Positions 34,637-47,115 are shown, counted from the first letter of the stretch. The stretch is DNA of 64,000 bases from Hyphodiscus hymeniophilus (GCA_016508695.1 VNKQ01000004.1:1612001-1676000); one strand, 5' to 3'. Program-made: numbers and translations. Notes: generated by a model not told the origin, from the letters alone.

Positions 34637-36519
34637 ATGGGGCAAAATTACAAGGAAATCGCAAAAGTTGCTCTCAAAAGGCGAGAAGATGCGATTCCCA
34701 AAGATTTACTTCTACCAGAATCAGCCCTGGCCAATCTTCCACGGAACTTGACCACTGTCCCGAAAAGCTCCGGACACTTCACGCCGAAAGAGCTTGAGAT
34801 AATGGAGACAACTGCCGAAGATATCCTTGAGAAGATCAAGAATAAAATATGGTCATCTCTGGTAGTCACAAAGGCATTTATCAAGGCGGCTGTTGTTGCT
34901 CAACAGCTCGTAAGCAATGCATTACATCATTTGAAGAAGAATATTGATACTCCAACAGACAAATTGCTTGACCGAGATTCTCATCCCGGAAGCTCTGGCT
35001 AAAGCAAAAGAGCTTGATGAATATCTTGAAAAGACTGGAAAGGTTGTAGGACCATTCCATGGTCTTCCAATTTCTTTGAAAGACTGCCTTATAACGCCAC
35101 CTCATCCAGCGTCTATTGGTATGGCATGCTTCGCCAACGAAGCTACCAGAGCAGGGGATGAGACGATTCTTGTCAGTATCCTAGCAAAATTAGGAGCTGT
35201 TTTCTATGTTAAGACAACCACACCGACAGCAATGATGATGATGGAGGCAAGTCAATCCTGGAGCACATTTCCGTACGTTACGAGAAAGAGCTGACTCTGA
35301 ATTTTTGGTGGCAGACGATCAGTAATGTTTGGGGCGAGACAAATGGTGCTTACCACAGCGGGACGAGCCCTGGAGGAAGCAGTGGTGGTGAAGGAGCACT
35401 TTTGGCAATGAGGGGAAGTCCTCTGGGCATTGGAACTGATATTGGGGGAAGTGTGAGAATTCCGAGTGCGTTCAACTATCTCTATGGCTTGAAGCCTACG
35501 TAAGTCCTCGTAAGTCTTTGTCGATTCAAGTCTAACGGTCTGAAAGATTTGGACGGTTCCCAGTCTATGGTGCAAAGTCCGGCATTACGGGGCAGGATTT
35601 CATCTACTCAAACAACGGGCCGATGTCAAGATCGCTCGAGACTCTCAAGCTATATTGCGCAGCAGTCCTGTCGACGGAAGTCTCTCCTTGGACCATGGAT
35701 CCCAAGTGTATTCCGGTTCCTTGGAGGGGTGACGTTATTGTTCCAAAAGGACGAAAGCTTCGTTTCGGTATCATCTCTGACAACGACGGCGAAATTTCAG
35801 TCCATCCTCCCATCGTTCGTGGTCTCGCTATGACCAAGAATGCTCTCGAAGCAGCTGGACATGATGTATTCGAATGGAAGCCTACAGACCATGCTGAAAT
35901 CAACAGAGAGTTGAACTCGGCTTTCTTTGTCCTTGGTGGGGCGGCGATCATAGGGCTGACAAGAAAGCATGACGAGCCTGTATTTCCTTCGATGAAAGAA
36001 TATGAGACGACATATGAGAAGGGAGAGGAAGGTACTCTTGGGCCATCCAAGTTGCGGGAGATGATAGCAAAAAGAAATGCACTCCAAAAGGCATATTTTG
36101 ATCGCTGGTCAGCGACTGCCACTGACGGAAAGGGAGCGATGGATGGCATCATTTTGGCCTCATCTCCTTGGACGGCCCCGAGACTAGGAATATCACAGCA
36201 GGCTTTCTGTGTTAGTTATACAGGTGTCTATAATCTGTTGGGTAAAGCTCTACCTCCATGTTTCCTACGAATAGAACTAACCTCGTCAGATTACCCAGCT
36301 TTGACATTTCCAGTGACCTTCGCCAGCAAAAACCTTGATCCAAAAAGGGCTTCTTGGAAGCCTTTGAATGGAAAGGATGCAGAGATACAAGCAGATTATG
36401 ATCCAGAGTTTTATGATGGAACTCCAGTAGCGTTGCAGCTGGTAGGGAGACGCTTAGAAGATGAAAAGGTACTTGAGATGGGCGGAATCATTGCAGAAGC
36501 CCTGAAAGCGCAATTATGA
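34637..36519 (+). CDS. Amidase (amidase-signature family, acetamidase-like)
   Basis: Five exons: 34637-34909, 34959-35246, 35315-35499, 35547-36241, 36290-36519 (556 residues, frame closes). The Ser-cisSer-Lys triad is visible: Lys in GPFHGLPISLKDCL, the glycine/serine-rich signature GTSPGGSSGGEGALLAM, and the nucleophile in GTDIGGSVRIPSA. The C-terminal TPVALQLVGRRLEDE block is also typical. These enzymes hydrolyse amides to acid and ammonia, often for nitrogen use; related fungal genes include acetamidase, but the substrate here is unknown. Intron 2 (35247-35314) starts with GCAAGT; no GT donor nearby keeps the frame, so it is a GC-AG intron. There is no signal peptide, so it is probably cytosolic. 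Confidence 0.92.
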
Positions 36520-37460
36520 AGTTATTTGACAGATTCTTATAAGAATGAAGACACATCTTACGCTTTAATGTTTTTTCGTACCTCGACTTCGAGAGCTTGA
36601 AACTGGGTGAGACCTCACCTTTCCTAAGCGACAACCCACTTGCCCATGAAATGAAGAATTACTTCCAAATATTTCTAACAAAGGAACTGCGTATTACTCC
36701 CAGAAGAAGTGCACACAGAATCTGGGTGACGACCCCCAAGTCCCCATAAAAGCATAAATACTAATACTGCAGAATCAGTCCTTGAGTGATGTTGCCCGCG
36801 ATTGGGATGGAGTCTTTGAATGTTCGGAGCGACGAGAAACGACAATTTGGGATTTCATGGATGGGATGGGTATTGTTCCTGAGATCAATCAAGTAGGAAG
36901 GCTTATGAGTTCATTCTCTAGTCCTTCCCAAGATATATGGAAGCCAACAAAAGCCAACAAAAGCCAGCGCAATCCATCGCCTCCAGCTGCTTGCTGAACG
37001 GTCATCGTTTCTGAGCATGAAGAGCCCAAACCAGAAGGAGACTTTGATGCGTTATACTTGGAGAAGAATACTCAGCAAGTATGGGAGCCATAGAAGACTA
37101 CTGGCAGGCCGTTGTGGTTGGATGGTCGAAGAGGTAGTGGCTATCCATAAGCAGAGCAGCAAGGTTGATAGGTAAAATAGTTCGGAGGGATACGATTCTC
37201 ATAGTCAACGAGGACTGTAGAGAGAGAGAGCAAACATATGTCATTGATTGCCTTACATTTTGAGCGATTCGAACAAGAACTTATAGTTCGGAAGTAGGTG
37301 CTGGTGGTGAATCGTCTGACTATTCACACCCCTCAAATCTCCCAGCCCACCTAGTTACTCCGCGAGCTCACATAGCAACCACTCCCTTCGTCATCGACCC
37401 AACATCACATCTCAAACTCTCGAATCTCCAAGCAATAAACCACCCCAAGCAAACTTCAAA
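36520..37460. other. Intergenic region between amidase and cdm1
   Basis: About 940 bp with no supportable gene. A short AGCCAACAAA repeat sits at about 36941-36965. Confidence 0.45.
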
Positions 37461-38170
37461 ATGCCACCAACCCGCCGTGCCCGCACCTCAACAGGTCCCG
37501 CTGCAAAGGGCGCCCAGAAGACACTCTCATTCGGCTCCTCAAAGATCAGCAAATCAGCCACCAAAGACAAACTCGCATCTCCCTCCCCCTCCTCCTCCAC
37601 TACCAAGCCTACCATCTCTCCCATCGACATCGAGCCTGGCCACGTAACTTCCGAGGTAGCGATTTCAGAGCAGGCTGTGGATGTCAAGGCAGAAGTCTCA
37701 CTCAGTCCCGAGGAGGAGAAGGCTCGCAAGGTCACGGATGCACAGATCAGACGGTATTGGAGAGATAGGGAGGCAGAGAGAAGAGCGCCGAGAGTTCATC
37801 AGGGTGATCTGTCCATCGAGGAAAAAATACTTCGGTTGTGGGATATGAGTAGTCAGTTTGGTGTATGTTTTACCTTCCTTTACTTCAAGCCATCTCCTAT
37901 GTCATCACCCCTCTCCTCTAACGTGCTATTGGTTGGGAGCGAAGGGGCATGTCAAATTTTGATTGGGGTATGATGGCTAATTGTATGATATAGCCGGCTA
38001 TAGGTATCGCACGCATGAAGCGTTGGGTTCGAGCAAACAAGCTAGGATTAGCACCACCGATCGAAGTCCTGGCTGTACTGTTGAAAGAAGGAGAGAAGGG
38101 AAATAGCAAGATCGAGCGAGCGTATGTGGATGAGCTGATGAGTAGCAAGTATGTCATTGGAGAGGCCTGA
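37461..38170 (+). CDS. cdm1: DNA polymerase delta subunit 4 (Cdm1/POLD4)
   Basis: Two exons, 37461-37862 and 37994-38170, give 192 residues. The first ~85 are low-complexity (Pro/Ser/Thr/Lys) and start MPPTRRARTSTGPAAKGAQK, a basic stretch with a PIP-box-like context near QKTLSF. The C-terminal part is the conserved POLD4 fold: QIRRYWRDREAERRAPRVHQ, LSIEEKILRLWDMSSQFG, then across the intron PAIGIARMKRWVRANKLGL and PPIEVLAVLL. This is the small accessory subunit that stabilises DNA polymerase delta at the replication fork in the nucleus. Length is close to the fungal family. Convergent with acl1. Confidence 0.92.
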
Positions 38171-38717
38171 GTTACTCGGTGCAGGAATGGATTATGATAA
38201 AGGTGGTGTTACACAAAATCGCTATACACAAGACGATGGACTGGTTCTGGAGTTACTAGGCTTGACTTGTATGAGATACGGAAAAAGAACTGGGCGTTAA
38301 CGCGTTGCTTGAATGGATGTACGCATATGAATATGAGCGCTTGAGTGCCTTGCTTAGCAATGATGATGTTTGCGAGAAAACATTTCCCCAATTCATGTCC
38401 TAGAAGAACCTTAACATGCAGTGAAAGTCTCTCGCCCTTCTTAACAACAGGGACGGAGTGCGACCAACTGTATGCCTGGAGCCACTGCTTTGTATTCAAC
38501 TACAATATACTTGTTTATCGTGCCAAGGTGCAGTAACCTGAGTGCAGATGAAACCGCGTCCAGCTCCTTGAAAAAGTAGAGAGAGGAGAGTACTCAAAGC
38601 TATCACACTCGATGGAATTGAAGTATTCGAAGGTCGTGAATTAAAAGTTGTGCTACAGTGATCTTCTTCTATCTGCTACACCATAAAAAGTAACTCCAGT
38701 ATCCATTAATCATCCAT
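38171..38717. terminator. Convergent 3' region (cdm1 / acl1)
   Basis: About 550 bp separating two facing genes; it should contain both 3' untranslated regions and polyadenylation sites. No gene seen. Confidence 0.4.
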
Positions 38718-40766
38718 CTACATCTGCACCTCAACACGACCCTCAGAACCCGGAGCACCTCCGCTCAAGGATGGGAGAAGGTAGGTGATATCATCCCAAG
38801 GATGTCTGTAAAGACCAGTGCGCAGTCTCTTCTGATCAAGATAGTGGGCAATCAAACCAATGGAACGTCCTAGCACGAAGAGACCGTTCAAGACACCCAT
38901 GCTGAGGTAATCCTCAGCCTCTTCGGCGCTGAACGCACCGCAGTTGCGCATCAGATCAACGAAGCACACTGCGACGGCACCATCGACATTCAGGATCAAG
39001 TTGTCCTTCTTGGAGGTGGTGACTGACTCTACAGCAAGAGCATAGTCGAGCATCTTGCAGCTGGGGAACCGCTTCTTGACGAACTCCTTGACCAGCTCGA
39101 CACGGAGATCCGGGTTGTTTCGGGACTTGACCTTGTGTCCAATACCAGGGATGAGCTTGTTTTGCTTCCGCATCGTGTCGACGAAGTCACGTGGAGAAAG
39201 ACCCTTGTCAAAAGCCTTGGTGAACTCCTCGGCGGCACCATCAAGAGCACCACCGAATCTTGAACCAATGGTCAAGAGACCAGAGACAAGCGCTGAGATA
39301 AGATCTTTTCCTGCTCTAGTGGTGATGATGGTGTTCATAGCACCGGAGACAGCTGGACCGTGATCGGCAGTCAACATGAGCACCATCTCGAGGAACTTGC
39401 TGGCGTAGTCTGGGAGACGACGACGGAACCAGAGCAAGGACATAACACCTCCAATTCCGATATCCTCTTTGAAGACATCAGAGATGGGCATACCGGCGTA
39501 TAGAAGTTCTTGTCCACGGTCGTCAGAGATGGTAGAGATAAAGGCAGCAGGCTTTCGAATGAGACCAAGTTCTTGAGCCCACGAGTAGTCAATTGGGATC
39601 TTTGGTACAACTGGCTCAGGTTGGGGCTTGATGGTTCCTTCCTTGACGAGCTTTTGGTAAACAGAGGAGAGCATCTGTGGCATATCCTCGAAGGTATCTG
39701 GGACGTAGAAACCAGCATCTTTCATGGACTTGTTCTTGATGGCAGCAGTTTCGAGTTGAGAGTTGGCGAAAGAACCAGCGTGTCCGAATTGTACCTCGGT
39801 CTTGAACATGCTTGCGCAAGTACCGATAGCCCATGCAACGATTGGCTTAGTGATCGTTCCGGCTTTGACAGCCTCAATCACACGGTATTCCTCAACACCA
39901 CCAACTTCTCCCAATAATAGAAGGATCTTGCATTCAGGATCGGCTTGATACCGCAGGAGATGGTCGATGAAGGTTGTGCTTGGGTATCTGTCACCACCAA
40001 TAGCCACACCCTCGTATACGCCATCGGTTGTGTTTGCGATAATGTTGTTCAGCTCGTTGGACATGCCGCCGGACTTGGAGACATAGCCAACGGAACCTTT
40101 ACGGTATAGCTTGGAAGCGACGATATTGTCCATCATACCACCAGTGTTACCGATCTTAAACGATCCAGGCTTGATTCCACCGACAGTAGCAGGACCAATA
40201 ATCGTGATGCCCTTCTTCTTGGCAACATGGAGGATCTCACGGGCACGCTGTTACGTTATGTCAGATCTGACTTTTGATTTTCTAATATTGGGGTGGTTTC
40301 GACTTACTCTCTCAGGAACACCTTCGGCAATGATGGCAATTGACTTGATTTGAGGGTATTCCATCAGTTCCATAGTAGAGGTGTAGACGGATCTGGAAGA
40401 AGCAAAGTTGACAACAGTGTCAACATCAGAGTGCTTCGCAATGGCCTTGCTGACGTCTTGGTAGACTGGCAACAGGGTCTCGCTGGTACCCCAGTACATC
40501 TTGCTCACAAATTGACCACCGAATGTGTAGATAATACCGGCGACGGAGGGAGTTGTGCGCTTGCAAATGAAGTCGAAGTCGAGCATGCCCTGGACAGCTC
40601 GGGGCTGCAGGCCGTAGACGAAGCATCGTGTCTTGTTGTGGAAAAGGGTATGTTCGGCACGAGGAGAGAGAGGTCGGCTTGGAGCTGAGAATCGTTGGAT
40701 CTTGTCGTTGGCAGAGAGGCCAGCAGAGGCGTTGCCATTGGCACCGTTGGAGGTAGCTGAAGGCAT
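38718..40766 (-). CDS. acl1: ATP-citrate lyase subunit 1 (large subunit)
   Basis: Two exons, 40766-40308 and 40247-38718, encode 662 residues. The N-terminal half is a succinyl-CoA-synthetase-alpha-like CoA-binding fold (DVDTVVNFASSRS, GPATVGGIKPGSFKIGNTGG) with the active-site phosphohistidine motif FGHAGSFANS. The C-terminal half is citrate-synthase-like (LTADHGPAVSGAMN, LIPGIGHKVKSRNNPD). With subunit 2 it cleaves citrate with ATP and CoA into cytosolic acetyl-CoA and oxaloacetate, feeding lipid synthesis and protein acetylation. In animals both parts are one protein; ascomycetes keep two genes, and here they are divergent over about 1.2 kb. The single intron is 60 nt. Confidence 0.97.
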
Positions 40767-41965
40767 CGTGAACCGAGAATGAGGAAAAGGGTCTTGAAAT
40801 GGTCAGCAAAACAATTCACTCAATTGATGATGTGCTTGCCGCCTAGAATAATTTCGAGTCGGGGATATTTTTGGGGAAGTCCGGTGGTTGACGCAGTAGT
40901 CAAAAACCAAATTAAAAAGAGTGAAACTCACATCAAGGGGAAAATATGTTGGGGTGTCCGTCAATACTCGAACTCCTTCTTTTCTTTTTCGGTTCGAGGA
41001 ACGGGTTGGATGGAGTTTAGAAAGTCCGTAAAAGAAATTCCTCTTGTAGAAGGGAATCGCCGGCAGCTGACGTCGAGGAAGGAGGCAGAAGGGTTGATGT
41101 TGTTGATGTGGTTGAGTTGAATACCGAGAGGAATGGAGCTGCGCGTGCACCGATGAGGATGAGGATGAGGATGAGATTGGAGATTGAGGGACGGCTTGGT
41201 GTGGACTCCTAATTTTGAGTTGGTTGAATGGCTTCGAGGTGTTGCGGTGGTTGAGCGTAGAATCCTTGCTAATTCCCGACACCGCCTGCTATTTTGGTGC
41301 GCTGAAATGTCCTTTCGAGGCGTCGACGGTCACGTTGGGAACGCTAGTCACCAACCAAAATCAGGGGGAAGCTGTCTGCCGTACTTTTTCTCGAACGCCT
41401 CGCTCATCTGAGTCTGAGCCACTTCGGTGTCCGTAAATTCCAGCTCGTCCCTTCACCGATACTCGAATTCACCCCCAATCCTCCAAATCTGTCAATTTCA
41501 ACACCAACATTCTGATCAGCCGACGGACAAAGTTTGGAAGAGTCGAAGTTGGAACCTGCCTGCCCGTCCGCATTGACAACAAGTTCTCCCCAGGTACGTG
41601 GACTGGCCCCCTCACTATTCCCTCCCCCATCTCGTCGCTTTGAGCTTTGCATCGCATCGCATCGCATCGTTTTCCCTTTCGAAATCCCAGTTGTCAGACG
41701 TCTCGCAATCTTCAGGCACCCTCAACTGAGTTCGACGAATCCGGGCGTTACTGGAAATCCAATTGTTCCACTGCTGCTGTCAGTCTGACATAGCAGTCGG
41801 ACCGCCCCCAAGACTTTGTTTTTGTTGAATTGAAGAGCTTCAATTTGAGGTTAATTATTTACAAAACCACTTGTGCCTACAATTTCTTGTTAGAAGGGTA
41901 GATCTATTGAAAGACCTCTTGCTAAATTTGGCTTAAGCAGAAACACATACCTTTCATCTTCCACA
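40767..41965. promoter_or_regulatory. Shared divergent promoter of acl1 and acl2
   Basis: 1.2 kb between the two ATP-citrate lyase start codons, the natural place for coordinated control of both subunits. It carries a perfect (GATGAG)4 repeat at about 41153-41177. No coding frame is credible. No specific factor site is claimed. Confidence 0.65.
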
Positions 41966-43913
41966 ATGGCCGCCAAAGCCATTCTCGAAGCCGACGGAAA
42001 GGCTATCCTCAACTATCACCTCACACGAGCCCCCGTCATCAAACCATCTCCTCTGCCAAGATCCTCCACGCACAATCCTCCTCCAAAGCTCGCATCTCTC
42101 TACTTCCCCGAAGATGCTGAGGTCTCAGATATCCTCGACCAAGCCGAAATCTCATACCCATGGTTGCTCGTACCAGGATCCAAATTCGTTGCAAAGCCCG
42201 ATCAATTAATCAAGCGACGAGGAAAGAGCGGTCTCCTAGCATTGAACAAGACATGGCCAGAGGCAAAGGCGTGGATTGCTGCGCGAGCTGGAAAGGAGCA
42301 AAAGGTTGAGACTGTCTATGGTTACCTGAGACAATTCTTGGTCGAGCCATTCGTGCCTCACCCAGACGGAACCGAGTACTATATCAATATCAATTCTCAA
42401 AGAGAGGTAAGTCCAATTCCTTGAGTCAATCAGTAGAGAACGGAGGACCTGCATAAGCTGGCATAGCATCTCGAAAGTAGCGAGAGAGTCAACTTCGAAA
42501 ATGTCGCAAACAATGCAATTTTACCTTGTACAAGCAATGGCCTAGTCACGCATGAGGGTTTTGTATCAATGCAAAAGTACTTTGCATGTGGGTGGTATGG
42601 CCTTTTTGTTGGCTCGGGCCAACTCACAGGCTCGGTGTTGCTACGGACGAACGGAAGCTAGAGTTCCATTTGGCTGGCCCACATACCATTATCAACGCCC
42701 ATCATGACAACGTCCAATTTCGTACCTGCATTTACATACATGCGCTACACCCGCTGTCATGGGTTCGTGCCGAAGCCAATGCCATCGCGGAACTCTAATT
42801 TTGCGCCATGCCATATCCTCCTCCTCTTATCCAATCAAGCTTTCATCAATCCTTCTTTGCCACGTGCTAACGGCTTCCTCTATCTAGGGTGACTGGATTC
42901 TCTTCACAGATGAGGGAGGCGTGGACGTTGGTGATGTCGACGCCAAAGCTATGAAGCTCCTTATTCCAGTCGACCTCGCAGAATACCCATCAAACCAAGA
43001 AATTGCCGCTACTCTCCTAAAGAAGGTCCCCAAAGGTGTTCACAACGTACTTGTCGACTTCATCACCAGACTCTACGCTGTTTACGTCGACTGCCAGTTC
43101 ACATATCTCGAAATTAACCCCTTAGTTGTTGTCCCCAACGCTGATGCTACCTCTGCCGATGTCTACTTCCTGGATTTGGCCGCCAAACTCGATCAAACTG
43201 CTGAGTTCGAGTGCGGTGTCAAATGGGCTGTCGCTCGTTCACCTGCCGCTCTCGGAATGGCCGTTGTCAAGAGTACTGATGGCAAGGTCAACATCGATGC
43301 TGGACCACCGATGGAGTTCCCCGCTCCTTTTGGTCGTGAGATGAGCAAGGAGGAAGCGTACATCGCCGAGCTCGACGCCAAAACCGGTGCCTCCCTCAAG
43401 CTTACTATCCTGAACCCCAATGGCCGTGTCTGGACTCTCGTTGCTGGTGGTGGTGCTTCAGTCGTCTACGCTGATGCCATCGCCTCTTCTGGTTTCGCCG
43501 ATGAGCTGGCCAACTACGGTGAATACTCTGGTGCCCCGACCGAGACCCAGACCTTCCACTACGCCCGTACTGTCCTTGACCTCATGCTCCGCGCTCCTAT
43601 CACCTCAGAGGGTAAGGTTCTCTTCATCGGTGGTGGTATTGCCAATTTCACCAACGTCGCTTCCACATTCAAGGGTGTCATCCGTGCTCTCCGGGAAGTC
43701 AGCAGCCAACTTATTGAGCACAAGGTCAAGATCTGGGTTCGTCGTGCTGGACCCAATTACCAAGAGGGTTTGAAGAACATCAAGTCTGTCGGTCAAGAGT
43801 TGAAGCTTGATATCCACGTATATGGTCCCGAGATGCACGTCTCAGGAATTGTCCCTTTGGCTCTTATCCCAGGTAGATTTGAGGCCAGCAAGGTGGAGGA
43901 GTTCAGAGGTTAA
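41966..43913 (+). CDS. acl2: ATP-citrate lyase subunit 2 (small subunit)
   Basis: Two exons, 41966-42406 and 42888-43913, encode 488 residues. It corresponds to the N-terminal part of animal ATP-citrate lyase: an ATP-grasp fold with KFVAKPDQLIKRRGKSGLL and FTYLEINPLVV, then a citrate-binding Rossmann-like domain with VWTLVAGGGASVVYADA and VLFIGGGIANFTNVASTF. It forms the heteromeric lyase with subunit 1. The intron is 481 nt, about ten times the window average, with a GTGCTAACGG branch and CTAG acceptor. Start MAAKAILEADGK fits the family N-terminus. Confidence 0.96.
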
Positions 43914-45016
43914 TAGATCTTTGATGATTGTTTTGATATTGGGACAACGAGCACTTTCTAGGCTACACAAAGATGTGGCGTCACATTTGTGGCATAGGAC
44001 TTTACAAATAGATACTCATAATTGTCTTTCAAGATTCCATCCTTGTGTTAGCGCCCAAACGGCGCCGCTCGTACCTTTCTTTCTATGAGTTGAAGTATTC
44101 CTACGTTCACGGCATTGTGCTTGATTCCGTACTTCCCACTCCCATTATTTCTAAAGTCTCCATGCTGTCGCCCAATAGAATAAATACTACAAAACCAATC
44201 ACCACTATCTCAACCACGCTCTCGTGCCCCAGCGTAATAACGCTTCCTAAAGACAGGTTCTGGGGACTCCCGCTCCCAAGCCAGTCGAAGCAAAGCTGCA
44301 CGGCCCGAGAGGCTCGGCTCAGACCTATTCTCGAATCCCTTCAATCTCTCTTTCTCCAAGTCCTCCAGAAATACGTAAAGTCTTGCTCGCTCTGATTTAT
44401 CAGCGGAAGAGGAAGCTTGCGGCCAGTGGAAGAAATGGATAAGACAAAGAGAAAAGAGATGTAAAGAATAGGCGGATACGGGATTGCCGCGGGAGTATTT
44501 GAAATAGAGTGCGGATGCTCTTGGCTATGAAGACGAAGGAAATATTGAAAATATTCGACGGTAGAAAGGACAGATCTAACTGATAAAACTCAGACTTCAA
44601 AGGGTTCAAAGACGATAGCTTGACTACCTAATCAATATCTCAACAGCTTCCATACAAACAAGCTTGAGTATATCACTCTAGGTATTTGACATTTACAATT
44701 GAGCTCAGCACCACTAAGGAACCCCTGCTACACTTGTTTTCGCCGATCTGCCGCTATGCGCCTGTCCCGATTGAGAAGCTTCGTAAACGATATGTCCCGC
44801 ATCAGGATTGAAGGTCTGCCCGCGCCGACTTACCCACCGACCGACCTTTCCAGAGCTTCGTTTGCGTCTTTCCACCATGTTTCGTACGTGACCGTTCTGT
44901 TCTGCCTCACGTCTGTCGTTTTTGCGCTTCGTCTTTCGTTCAGAAATCGTCAATCGTTTGAGAAACATCGCAATCGATAGCCGTATCGGATCTGTTGCAG
45001 GCATCTGTCAGAGACA
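43914..45016. other. Intergenic region between acl2 and the GH72 gene
   Basis: 1.1 kb with only weak frames. One minus-strand frame around 44107-44301 encodes a hydrophobic stretch but lacks a credible start and is not called. The region holds the GH72 promoter. Confidence 0.45.
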
Positions 45017-46627
45017 ATGTTTCAACCGGTTCGTGCTTTACCCCACACACTCGTCACCATTGTTTCTTATGCCATGGACTCAAACAAACACCCCTCGAAC
45101 TCTGCGCCTTGATCTATTCTCCTGTGCTAACATGAACACCTCTGCAGACCGTCCTCTCGCTCCTCGCGCTTTGCGCCAACCTCGTCTTAGCCGTACAGCC
45201 CATCACGATTAAAGGCTCCGACTTCATCAATTCCGTTACCGGCAATCGCTTCCAAATTGTGGGAGTCGCATATCAGCCGGGAGGATCTTCAGGATACAAT
45301 CCAGCAAGTGGGGTCGATCCACTGAGCGATGGATCTGTCTGCCTTCGAGATGCAGCGCTGATGCAGCAATTGGGTGTCAATGCCATTCGTGTTTATAATG
45401 TCGATCCGGATCTGAATCACGACATGTGCGCAAGTATCTTCAATGCAGTTGGGATATATATGTTGATTGATGTCAACTCTCCTTTGGCAGGCGAATCGAT
45501 CGATCGAGGATCACCTGGGACCTCGTACGATTCTTCTTACCTCAATCGTACATTTGCTGTTGTGGAGGCGTTCAAGAGTTATCCAAATACTCTGTTGTTC
45601 TTTGCTGGAAACGAAGTTATCAATGATGTTCCGACTGGTGGAACTGTTCCTCCATATATGCGGGCAAGTGTGGATATCGCCAAGCTAGGTGATCAATGTT
45701 GACTCTTCTTAGGCTGTGACTCGTGATCTAAAGAACTACATTTCGAAAAACTCCAAACGAATTATACCCGTTGGCTACAGCGCTGCTGATGTTCGAGATA
45801 TTCTCGTTGATACCTGGAACTACCTACAATGTACTACCACTGGCGATGATTCCGACCCATCTCGCGTAGATCTCTTCGCATTGAATTCTTACTCGTGGTG
45901 CGGCGAGTCCTCCTTCCAAAACTCCCAATACGATGTCCTCGTTTCGGATTTCAGTAATACAAGTGTACCCGTCTTCTTCTCCGAGTATGGATGTATCAAG
46001 CCCGCTCCTCGAGTATTCACAGAAGTACCGGTTATCTATGGTCCTCTGATGACTCCAGTCCTTTCAGGCGGTGTTGTCTACGAGTATTCCGAGGAGCCGT
46101 CTGACTATGGACTTGTCAATATTAGCAGCGACGGCTCTCTTCAGCTACTTCCAGACTTTGCCACTCTTCAATCCCAATTCAATACTTTGAACGTCACCGC
46201 ACTTCAAGGACTGACCGCTCAAAATACTTCCTTGGTACCACCAAACTGTACTTCTTCTTTGATCTCTAGCTCCAGCTTCGACAGTAATTTCACGATCCCT
46301 GCTGTTCCTCCAGGAGCCCAGGATCTTATTAATAGTGGCATATCCCCAAAGCCCACTGGGAGCATAGTGTCTGTCACAGCTACGAAAGTTACCCAGCAGG
46401 TCCAGGATGCTAGTGGTACTGTTCTGTCTGGTCTCGCTATTACACCATTGGCGGACGACGAGAGCAACAACCCAGGCCACAGCAGCGTTACCGCTACTGC
46501 ATCGAGCACAAGCGCAGCGGCATCTCCAACCACGAGCAAGAAAAGTGCAGCCATCAGCATGCGAGGTAACGGAAATGCAATTGCTGCTATGGTGCTGTCA
46601 GTAGTTGCTGGTATCATTCTGCTTTAG
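45017..46627 (+). CDS. GPI-anchored GH72 beta-1,3-glucanosyltransferase (Gas/Gel family)
   Basis: Exons: a 12-nt first exon 45017-45028, then 45148-45663 and 45713-46627 (480 residues). The signal peptide MFQPTVLSLLALCANLVLA is split by intron 1. Catalytic residues are visible: acid/base Glu in FFAGNEVIND and nucleophile Glu in VPVFFSEYGC. A Ser/Thr-rich segment and a hydrophobic tail (AIAAMVLSVVAGIILL) preceded by small residues mark a GPI anchor. No cysteine-rich X8 (CBM43) domain is present, so it is the shorter Gas type. These enzymes cut and re-join beta-1,3-glucan chains at the plasma membrane/cell wall. Intron 2 (45664-45712) starts GCAAGT; the frame requires this GC donor. Confidence 0.92.
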
Positions 46628-46881
46628 GTAGATGGGGTTGTATGAGCACTTGTTCCTTCTTGCACATACCTTTTGCGTAACGTGTTATGATAGCGCACAA
46701 GCAGCTGGTGGTCATAACTCACCGCTTTGAAAGCAGAGCAGGGTCACCAATCATCCGATAAATAATGTCTCTCCTATCTCCGCTTTCCCCAAGTGATATA
46801 CATATGATATCGTATAGAAATCCCAATCTTCCTATTTTCTGCCTTTCATATCCCTCTTCCATCCCCTCCCGGTTCAGGATT

Positions 46882-47115
46882 CTACCGAAGTCGGTCCTCA
46901 CCCCAAATACATGTAACAAAGCCTCCCATCGTTGCAATCTTCGAAGCCTCCATCTTTTTATCCTGACATGAATCACACCTCCCCTTGGTCTCCAAGATCT
47001 TCACCTCCTCGCCCAGACACTTGAGTTTGTGTCTGTAATTGAAGCACCGGACGTACTCGGACAATTGCTGGGTGCAGTTGCACCCGGCGTAGTGCCGGTC
47101 CCAGAACATGCACAT
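46882..47115 (-). CDS. Small cysteine-rich protein (77 aa)
   Basis: Single open frame starting ATG at 47115. Cysteines and histidines are regularly spaced: CMFWDRHYAGCNC, YVRCFNYRHKLKC, then GRCDSC near residue 50. The pattern of paired C-x-C and C-x2-C with a His suggests a small metal-binding knuckle; similar short cysteine/histidine proteins are widespread in fungi without known function. There is no signal peptide, so it is probably intracellular. Its downstream neighbour is the convergent GH72 gene. Coding status rests on the motif pattern alone. Confidence 0.45.
   Translation of the reverse strand: MCMFWDRHYAGCNCTQQLSEYVRCFNYRHKLKCLGEEVKILETKGRCDSCQDKKMEASKIATMGGFVTCIWGEDRLR

Noticed and set aside
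44107..44301. Minus-strand frame with a hydrophobic stretch (VVEIVVIGFVVFILLG)
   Set aside because: No credible start codon or splice site, and no family pattern.
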